Source: Jeotgalibaca sp052266715 (GTDB taxonomy: Bacteria; Bacillota; Bacilli; Lactobacillales; Aerococcaceae). From it: 64,000 bases of DNA. The position numbers and the translations under genes are program-made. This document shows positions 58,266-64,000 of the stretch, piece by piece; position 1 is the stretch's first letter; every line of letters begins with the position of its first letter. Location: the NCBI GenBank assembly GCA_052266715.1, contig JBQPRB010000009.1; one strand, 5' to 3'. A model generated the notes under the pieces. The model was not told the origin of the DNA. It saw only the letters and a program-made list of their open reading frames with translations, and did no database searches.

Positions 58266-58405
58266 GTGATTACTCAAGAGACAAATTCGGCTTGAGTAAT
58301 CACTTTAGGCCCTGTAGTGATTACTCAAGCCGGAAAACCAATCTGAGTAATCACTTTTAGTCCTTTGATGATTACTCGAATGGAAAATACGATTTGAGTA
58401 ATCAC
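58266..58405. repeat. Palindromic array B: three GTGATTACTC/GAGTAATCAC units at 51-bp period
   Basis: GATTACTC begins at 58268, 58319 and 58370; GAGTAATCAC begins at 58294, 58345 and 58396. All are exactly 51 bp apart. Units are 38 bp with 18-bp loops (for example AAGCCGGAAAACCAATCT) and spacers of 13-14 bp (for example TTTAGGCCCTGTA). It lies just after the PHP gene and before the convergent cupin gene. It is a second copy of array A. Confidence 0.9.
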
Positions 58406-58469
58406 TCAGGCTGCTGGAATCTGGTTTTCAAGTGTGAACCCAAACCTTAAAGATACAATAAGACCAATG

Positions 58470-58507
58470 AAAAATCAGCCGTAGGAATTTCCCACGGCTG
58501 ATTTTTT
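58470..58507. terminator. Terminator serving the cupin gene
   Basis: AAAAATCAGCCGT and ACGGCTGATTTTT form a perfect 13-bp stem, symmetric for both strands, next to the cupin stop codon. Confidence 0.8.
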
Positions 58508-58516
58508 CATAAATTT

Positions 58517-58939
58517 TCAGTGTTCATTTGGATCATTTCGAGCATCTTCGTGTGTTGGATGAACCGTGCCTTCTACGTGGTCAGGACCTGCGTAAATGGT
58601 GTAAAGTTTAAGTGGTTTGTCACCGGTATTGGTGATGTTATGCCATACATCGGCTGGAACGAAAACGGCGTCATCATCGGTGACTTCTCTTTCAAAGTCT
58701 AAATTGTCTTCCGTTGGTCCCATTTGACAGAGACCACTTCCTTCTTCGATACGGATAAATTGGTCAATGCCTTTGTGCACTTCCAATCCGATATCATCGT
58801 TTGGTTCAATACTCATGACAGTTACTTGTAGTTTTTCGCCAGTCCAAATAGTTGTGCGGTAGTTTTCGTTATCCTCAGTTAAGTCTTCAATATTTACAAC
58901 ATGAGGTTTCTTGCCATAGTCTTTTTCATCAATTGCCAT
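58517..58939 (-). CDS. Cupin-domain protein
   Basis: The 140-residue protein is a single small beta-barrel cupin with metal-binding motifs GLEVHKGIDQFIRIEEG (His, Gln, Glu) and VPADVWHNITNTGD (His). Related proteins are annotated as mannose-6-phosphate-isomerase-like, but activity is unknown. Preceded by AGGAGGAATAA. Confidence 0.82.
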   Translation of the reverse strand: MAIDEKDYGKKPHVVNIEDLTEDNENYRTTIWTGEKLQVTVMSIEPNDDIGLEVHKGIDQFIRIEEGSGLCQMGPTEDNLDFEREVTDDDAVFVPADVWHNITNTGDKPLKLYTIYAGPDHVEGTVHPTHEDARNDPNEH

Positions 58940-58999
58940 GATTTATTCCTCCTATTTGGTATTGAATAATAATAATTATCATCTACTTCCAATTATAGG

Positions 59000-59896
59000 C
59001 TAAACAGGCGGGTTATCAAATGAAACGCTTTCTTTGTTTGATGCCAGAAGTTCCTTCAGGGCAAGCGTTGCCGGTTTCGCAGGTCTTCCCAATACTTTTT
59101 CTAAATCATTGGATTTGATTGCTAACTGGCCTTCGCGGATGTCTCTTTGAATCATCATGACAAAGGCAATACTTTCTGCGGGGACGCCGTGCACTTTCAA
59201 ATCATTTTGGTATTCCCCATCATCCAAAGCCAAGGATCGGAACTTTTTCCCGGTGGCTACCCTGAGTGCAGCCGCCAAATCGGCATAGGTAATCAGCGGT
59301 CCTCCTAATTCCAGAACTTCTCCAGACAGGAATTTTCCGGTCAGGACATTCCCGGCCGCTTCCGCATATTCTTTTTTCAAAGCCCATCCAACCCGGCCGT
59401 CTTCTGCGGAGTAGGTGAAGGCACCGCCGTTCAACGCCGTTTCGTAAGTCGCCATTTCATTTTCGAAATACCAATTGTTGCGGAGGAAGGTGTGTGGAAT
59501 GCCAGACTCTTTCAAAAGTGTTTCTGTCAGGATATGATCTTGGGCGAGCGGGCTGGTTGATTTAGTAGCATTCGGGAAGCTCGTGTAGGCGATGAAGCCG
59601 ATCCCGGTTTCCTTGGCGGCGGCCACGACGTTTTTATGTTGGTCACCGCGGGAAACGGCTTCCCCGGGCTGCGAGGAAACGAAAAGCATGCGATCGATGC
59701 CAGCAAAGGCTGCCAACAAACTATCATAGTCGGCAAAGTCGGCTATCCGCGTTTCGATTCCTTGTTCTCGGAAAGGAGCTGCTTTTGCTTCGGAACGTGC
59801 CAGGACGACGATATCCTCCAAAGCGACTTGTTGTTTCAAAAAAGACAGGGCATAGGTTCCAAATCCGCCGGTTGCGCCAGTTAATAGATACTTCAT
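59000..59896 (-). CDS. NmrA-like NAD(P)H-dependent oxidoreductase
   Basis: ATG at 59896 follows GAAAGG. The 298 residues start MKYLLTGATGGFGTYALSF, a Rossmann fold with GATGGFG, and include the NmrA-type FLRNNWYFEN and LGGPLITYADLAAAL. It resembles quinone oxidoreductase 2/azoreductase-like members of the atypical SDR group. Substrate unknown. Confidence 0.82.
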   Translation of the reverse strand: MKYLLTGATGGFGTYALSFLKQQVALEDIVVLARSEAKAAPFREQGIETRIADFADYDSLLAAFAGIDRMLFVSSQPGEAVSRGDQHKNVVAAAKETGIGFIAYTSFPNATKSTSPLAQDHILTETLLKESGIPHTFLRNNWYFENEMATYETALNGGAFTYSAEDGRVGWALKKEYAEAAGNVLTGKFLSGEVLELGGPLITYADLAAALRVATGKKFRSLALDDGEYQNDLKVHGVPAESIAFVMMIQRDIREGQLAIKSNDLEKVLGRPAKPATLALKELLASNKESVSFDNPPV

Positions 59897-60030
59897 ATTT
59901 ATCAACCTTTCTCTTTTGATTTGTTGGCCTAAGCATAGATGAATGGAAGCTTCATGTAAAGTAAGTCAAGTGGCGTTGGAATACTTCTATGGTAAAATAA
60001 AAACAGGAAACAAATACAAGGAGTGATAAT

Positions 60031-60855
60031 GTGAACAAGACAATAACATTGGCAAATGGTAACAATATTCCGATTCTGGGTTATGGAACATGGCGGAATG
60101 TTGATCCGAAAGAATGCGTCGATGGCGTAAAATGGGCTCTAGAGTATGGGTACCGCCATATCGATACAGCACAAATGTATGGAAATGAAGAGTTGGTTGG
60201 TGAAGGGATGCGCTTGAGCGGTGTGCCGCGTGAAGAAATTTTCTTGACCAGCAAGCTTGATAATCCAGACCATGGCTACGAAAATGCCAAACGTACCATT
60301 GACGAGTCTTTGGAACGTTTGGGAACAGATTATCTGGATTTATTTTTGATTCACTGGCCGGAAGTGGCGGGCCATGAAGAGGATTGGCAAGCAGACAACA
60401 TCGAAACATGGCGAGCACTAGAAGACGCCTATGAAGCGGGCAAGTTGAAAGCCATAGGTGTCAGCAACTTCAAGGTCAAACATTTGGAAAACTTATTGCC
60501 AAATTGTCGTATTGCGCCAATGGTCAATCAAATTCGGTTGCATCCTGGTTTGAATCAAGAAGACACTGTAAAAATGAGCCGTGAAGCAGGAATGGTAATT
60601 GAAGCATGGTCACCATTGTCCCCTATCCCGCAAATGGAAGAGGATGAGGCCGTTAATGCGATGACTGAGAAATATCAAAAATCCATCGCGCAACTGTTGC
60701 TTCGCTACTGTGTCCAAAAAGGTTATGTACCTTTGACAAAATCTGTCAACAAAGATCGCATTCGTGAAAATGCAGCGATTTTTAATTTCCAAATCGACGA
60801 GGAAGATATGGCTTACTTCGATCAATGGCAATGGCAAGGCGAATTATTCTTCTAA
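60031..60855 (+). CDS. Aldo/keto reductase
   Basis: NADPH-dependent reductase of aldehydes or ketones. It starts at GTG after AAGGAGTGATAAT. The 274 residues have the family signatures GYRHIDTAQMYGNEELVGEG (Asp and Tyr), the Lys in TSKLDNPDHG, His in LFLIHWPE, and GVSNFKVKHLE, AWSPL, VPLTKSVNKDRIREN. The usual acid-base tetrad Asp-Tyr-Lys-His is complete. Monocistronic. Confidence 0.92.
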   Translation: MNKTITLANGNNIPILGYGTWRNVDPKECVDGVKWALEYGYRHIDTAQMYGNEELVGEGMRLSGVPREEIFLTSKLDNPDHGYENAKRTIDESLERLGTDYLDLFLIHWPEVAGHEEDWQADNIETWRALEDAYEAGKLKAIGVSNFKVKHLENLLPNCRIAPMVNQIRLHPGLNQEDTVKMSREAGMVIEAWSPLSPIPQMEEDEAVNAMTEKYQKSIAQLLLRYCVQKGYVPLTKSVNKDRIRENAAIFNFQIDEEDMAYFDQWQWQGELFF

Positions 60856-60862
60856 TAGCAGT

Positions 60863-60902
60863 AAAGCACCCGATTTTCTATCTGAAAATCGGGTGCTTTT
60901 TT
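60863..60902 (+). terminator. Terminator after aldo/keto reductase
   Basis: A perfect 15-bp stem (60863-60877 with 60885-60899) followed by T. Confidence 0.85.
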
Positions 60903-60964
60903 TGGTTAGGATAAGAGAAATACAGACTCACTCTCAATAATTAAGAATTTTATAAAGTGTTCGC

Positions 60965-60994
60965 TTTACAAAACAGAACTTATGTTCGTATAAT
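60965..60994 (+). promoter_or_regulatory. SOS promoter with LexA box
   Basis: TTTACA (60965-60970), an 18-nt spacer, TATAAT (60989-60994). The spacer contains AGAACTTATGTTCG (60975-60988), matching the Gram-positive LexA consensus at 13 of 14 positions. Binding there would block the promoter of the downstream polymerase. Confidence 0.8.
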
Positions 60995-61011
60995 GAGGTG
61001 AGGTGATTTTT

Positions 61012-62373
61012 ATGTATGAGACAGAGTTGATATTTGATTACGCAAAAGAACCAAGTCGGGACATTCTCTGTATTGACTGTAAATCATTTTATGCCAGTGT
61101 AGAGTGTGTCGAACGCAAAATGGATCCGCTCACTGCAAAGCTCGTCGTCATGTCCTATCCATCAGAAGATAAAAGTCAGCGGGGAAGCGGCTTGATCCTC
61201 GCATCATCGCCTGCAGCGAAAAAAGCGTATAACATTTCCAATATCAGCCGAGCACGGGACTTACCGTTTCCTTACCCAAAAGATTTAGTGATCGCAGCCC
61301 CACGAATGCGTCTTTATATGCAAAAAAACATGGAAATCAATGCCATTTATAAAAAATACGCGGATGAATCCAATCATCATGTTTACTCAATTGACGAAAG
61401 CTTCGTGGATGTTACGGGTGCTTTGCGTTTATTTAAATTTGCGAATGCCTACGAAATCGCCCGCGCTATCCAAGCCGAAGTCCATAAACAAACCGGAATC
61501 TATACGGTGGTTGGAATTGGCGACAATCCATTGTTGGCGAAACTCGCTTTGGATAATGCTGCCAAACATGCTCCCAACCGCATTGCCGAATGGCGTTATC
61601 AAGATGTTCCCGATACGGTTTGGAAAATTCATGACATGACTGACTTTTGGGGAATCGCTAAACGAACGGCCAAACGATTGCATAGTATGGGGATTCACAC
61701 TATTTATGATCTTGCCCATGCGAACTTTTATGACTTAAAAGACCGACTGGGAGTGATTGGAGCGCAACTCTATGCCCATAGTTGGGGGATTGATCGTAGC
61801 TTCTTAGGAGATACTATTAAACCAAGTTCAAAATCAATCGGGAATAGCCAGGTCTTGAATCGGGACTATACGAAGCGATCGGAAATGGAAATCGTGATAC
61901 GCGAAATGGGCGATCAAGTCGCCACGCGATTGCGGCAATCAGGTGCCAAGACACAAGTTGTCAGTTTGTGGATTGGGTACAGTATCGGTTATTTCGACCA
62001 AAACGGCAAAACCAGTTTCCACCAACAAGTGAAAGTGTTACCGACTAACTCTTCAAAAGAAATAATCGCCTGTTTACTTCGTATTTTTGATGCTCACTAC
62101 ACCGGTCAGCATATTCGCAATATCGGTGTCAATACCGGTAACCTTGTTTATACGGATGCCTTGCAATTGGATTTGTTCGCGGAACCTGAAGAACAAGTAA
62201 AGGACGTAAAGGTAGACCAAATTATTGATACAGTCCGAAAAAAATATGGTTTTAAATCGCTTGTACGCGCGGTCAGCGCCCTGGAAGGGGGACGGGCCAT
62301 TGCCCGTAGTTCACTGGTGGGTGGACATGCTGGCGGAATGGCAGGGCTGGAAGAAGGTGACGATCGTGATTAG
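61012..62373 (+). CDS. Y-family DNA polymerase (UmuC/UvrX type)
   Basis: Error-prone translesion polymerase. ATG at 61012 follows GAGGTGAGGTG. The 453 residues have CIDCKSFYASVECVER with metal-binding Asp, YSIDESFVDVTGAL, and the helix-hairpin-helix WGIAKRTAKRLHSMGI, then a little-finger domain. It resembles the UvrX/YqjW group common in plasmids and Firmicute chromosomes. The gene overlaps yolD by eight bases. Confidence 0.92.
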   Translation: MYETELIFDYAKEPSRDILCIDCKSFYASVECVERKMDPLTAKLVVMSYPSEDKSQRGSGLILASSPAAKKAYNISNISRARDLPFPYPKDLVIAAPRMRLYMQKNMEINAIYKKYADESNHHVYSIDESFVDVTGALRLFKFANAYEIARAIQAEVHKQTGIYTVVGIGDNPLLAKLALDNAAKHAPNRIAEWRYQDVPDTVWKIHDMTDFWGIAKRTAKRLHSMGIHTIYDLAHANFYDLKDRLGVIGAQLYAHSWGIDRSFLGDTIKPSSKSIGNSQVLNRDYTKRSEMEIVIREMGDQVATRLRQSGAKTQVVSLWIGYSIGYFDQNGKTSFHQQVKVLPTNSSKEIIACLLRIFDAHYTGQHIRNIGVNTGNLVYTDALQLDLFAEPEEQVKDVKVDQIIDTVRKKYGFKSLVRAVSALEGGRAIARSSLVGGHAGGMAGLEEGDDRD

Positions 62374-62842
62374 ACGAACTCCCAAAAAATTCCAGGATTA
62401 CAATGATTATCATGACCGCGGCTTCATGAAGTGGATTACCGCTTTTGCGATGGAAGAACTTATGAGAGGGATTAAACAAAATCAAAAAGAAGCCATGAAG
62501 AATAACGCTGTTTTGCCGAAAATGACTCCCGAAGAAATAGATGCCAAACTGGCTGAAGCGTCTCATACCAAGCGACCCATTTCCATTCAATTGAACCAAA
62601 AGGATAAATGGGGCCGTCAGACTGATTCGATAGAAGGCCGATTCCAGGGTTATCTGCCGGGGGGTCAAATAAAGATTGAGGATCGGTGGCTGGCGTTACA
62701 AGACATCCGAAATATTACTTTTTTGAATGAGGGGAAATGGTCCCAGATTACACCCTTTAAAAAGGCCGAATCGTTCCGGGTGGAGGAACCGGAAATAAAA
62801 TTGGTGGATGACTTCAGCCAAGATGGTGAATGGATTGAATGA
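62366..62842 (+). CDS. YolD-like protein
   Basis: Small protein regularly found after UvrX/YqjW polymerases. The GTG at 62366 (VIRRTPKKFQDYNDYHDRGF) overlaps the polymerase stop with GAAGGTGA before it; the open frame extends further upstream but that part is polymerase sequence in another frame. The 158 residues contain the YolD beta-rich domain (about 75-135: ISIQLNQKDKWG...GRFQGYLPGGQIKIED). Function is unknown; perhaps an accessory factor of the polymerase. Confidence 0.82.
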   Translation: MIRRTPKKFQDYNDYHDRGFMKWITAFAMEELMRGIKQNQKEAMKNNAVLPKMTPEEIDAKLAEASHTKRPISIQLNQKDKWGRQTDSIEGRFQGYLPGGQIKIEDRWLALQDIRNITFLNEGKWSQITPFKKAESFRVEEPEIKLVDDFSQDGEWIE

Positions 62843-62913
62843 CGTATGATTTCAGTTGTTTGCCCCTTCATTGTATGCCATAATTATTGAATATTAGGTT
62901 GAAGGAGGTACCC

Positions 62914-64000
62914 ATGTTAAAACGATTTTTTAAATATTATCGTCCTTATAAAGGGCTTTTCATCTTGGATTTTTCGAGTGCGGTTATTGCGGCTGTTTTG
63001 GAATTAGCTTTCCCGGTTGCCGTAAATAGCGTCATCGATACTATTTTACCGTCCGGGGACTGGAACCGTATCATTACTGCTTCCATCTTTCTCCTGCTTT
63101 TATATATTATTAATACCTTTTTGCAATTCGTTGTTATTTATTTTGGTCACCGCTTAGGAATAAATATTGAGACAGATATGCGTCAAGACCTTTTTAACCA
63201 TCTACAAAGACAGTCATTCAGCTATTATGACAATAACAAAACCGGGAAATTAATGACCCGCTTAACGTCGGATTTACAGGAAATATCGGAAGTGGCCCAT
63301 CATGGTCCTGAAGATATTTTCATTACTTTAATTACCTTGGTGGGTGCCTTTTTACTTATGTTGCGTGTCCACACGAATCTCGCCATCGCGACCATTGTAC
63401 TGATTCCTTTTATTATGTTTGCTGTTTCTTTCTTCAACAAGAAAATGACGGCAGTAAATACACGGATTTTCGAAAATCTCGGGGAATTTAATGCTGGTAT
63501 CGAAGCAACTGTGAGTGGTGTGCGTGTTGTTCAGGCCTTCGCGAACGAAGCGTATGAGTCAGAACGATTTAAAGGCTTGAATAACCTTTATCGCCGGGCA
63601 AGGTTGACCTTTTACAAAACCATGGGCATTAGTTCTTCTTACAACTATTTGATGATTCGTCTCATCAATTTATTTGCGCTCTTCTTTGGTTCTTATTACA
63701 CGATTCAAGGAGAATTGAGTTACGGGGATTTTGTTGGCTTTATCTTGCTATCAAATATTTTTGTTCGTCCCATCGAAAAAGTGAACAACATGATTGAGCA
63801 ATATCCGAAAGGGATTGCCGGTTTCAAACGCTTTACTGAAGAAATCGATCGTGATCTTGAAATAGTTGATAAATCGGATGCCATTTCCGTTCAACATTTA
63901 GATGGCAATATCGTTTACAAAAATGTTTCCTTTTCATATGACGGTTCAACCCCTGTATTGGAAAATGTCGATTTAACCGTTCAGGCAGGAGAAACGGTGG
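62914..64000 (+). CDS. ABC exporter, permease-ATPase half transporter (partial)
   Basis: Cut by the right window edge. ATG at 62914 follows GAAGGAGG. The visible 362 codons cover a six-helix ABC transmembrane domain (about residues 15-310), with TGKLMTRLTSDLQEI and VRVVQAFANEAYESERF, and the start of the nucleotide-binding domain (IVYKNVSFSYDG...VLENVDLTVQAGETV). The Walker motifs lie beyond the edge. Multidrug or lipid export is typical of the family; the substrate is unknown. Confidence 0.9.
   Translation, partial: MLKRFFKYYRPYKGLFILDFSSAVIAAVLELAFPVAVNSVIDTILPSGDWNRIITASIFLLLLYIINTFLQFVVIYFGHRLGINIETDMRQDLFNHLQRQSFSYYDNNKTGKLMTRLTSDLQEISEVAHHGPEDIFITLITLVGAFLLMLRVHTNLAIATIVLIPFIMFAVSFFNKKMTAVNTRIFENLGEFNAGIEATVSGVRVVQAFANEAYESERFKGLNNLYRRARLTFYKTMGISSSYNYLMIRLINLFALFFGSYYTIQGELSYGDFVGFILLSNIFVRPIEKVNNMIEQYPKGIAGFKRFTEEIDRDLEIVDKSDAISVQHLDGNIVYKNVSFSYDGSTPVLENVDLTVQAGETV

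Noticed and set aside
58266..58405. CRISPR array
   Set aside because: Repeats are palindromic arms only 8-10 bp long, loops vary, spacers are 13-14 bp, only three units exist and no cas gene is nearby.

Overview
The window is low-to-moderate GC Firmicute chromosome around the replication origin. Gene content and order (rpsF-ssb-rpsR, gdpP-rplI-dnaB, dnaA-dnaN-yaaA-recF-gyrBA, rpmH-rnpA-yidC-jag), strong AGGAGG ribosome-binding sites, frequent TTG/GTG starts, a D-aspartate-ligase-like ATP-grasp gene and a complete-looking chemotaxis operon point to a motile member of the Lactobacillales, most likely Carnobacteriaceae-like. The family assignment is inference, not proven.

Layout: (1) 1-5.4 kb, minus strand: tandem promoters and leader of an rRNA operon lying off the left edge, tRNA-Lys(CUU), dnaB, rplI, gdpP, and a 600-bp non-coding stretch that carries three parS-like ParB sites and a second cluster of DnaA boxes. 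(2) 5.1-15.2 kb, minus strand: rpsR-ssb-rpsF, gyrA, gyrB, recF, yaaA, dnaN, dnaA. (3) 13.7-15.8 kb: bipartite oriC on both sides of dnaA, with a DnaA-trio unwinding element between dnaA and dnaN; coding strand switches here. (4) 15.8-18.0 kb, plus strand: rpmH, rnpA, yidC, jag. (5) 18-46 kb: a long accessory stretch separating jag from mnmE, which are neighbours in many Firmicutes. It holds a lysine-riboswitch-controlled lysA-dapA-dapB operon, an arsDA-arsR-arsD-CoA-disulfide-reductase operon without an efflux pump, lrgAB, a DNA glycosylase, a chemotaxis operon (mcp-cheW-D-B-R-A-C-Y) and a trehalose operon. (6) 46-49.4 kb: mnmE-mnmG. (7) 49.6-58.3 kb: an Lpl/YtcP-type sugar ABC transporter operon with a metallophosphoesterase, MATE exporter, YesL-like membrane protein and PHP phosphoesterase. 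(8) 58.5-64 kb: cupin, NmrA-type reductase, aldo/keto reductase, SOS-controlled Y-family polymerase plus YolD, and the start of an ABC exporter cut by the window edge.

Most notable observations: three intergenic arrays, each of exactly three 38-bp palindromic units at a 51-bp period, all located between convergent genes (22.2, 29.7 and 58.3 kb). Two share the GTGATTACTC/GAGTAATCAC arms and the third has different arms but identical geometry. Also: a junction at about 38,162 where cheY loses its 3' end and an ftsE-like gene loses its 5' end; a DnaA-box and parS cluster outside the canonical origin; a parS consensus inside cheA; a DUF454 gene that appears to start at AUU; a possible LexA site at the dnaB promoter; and a GC-rich, strongly foldable non-coding block at about 40.2 kb.
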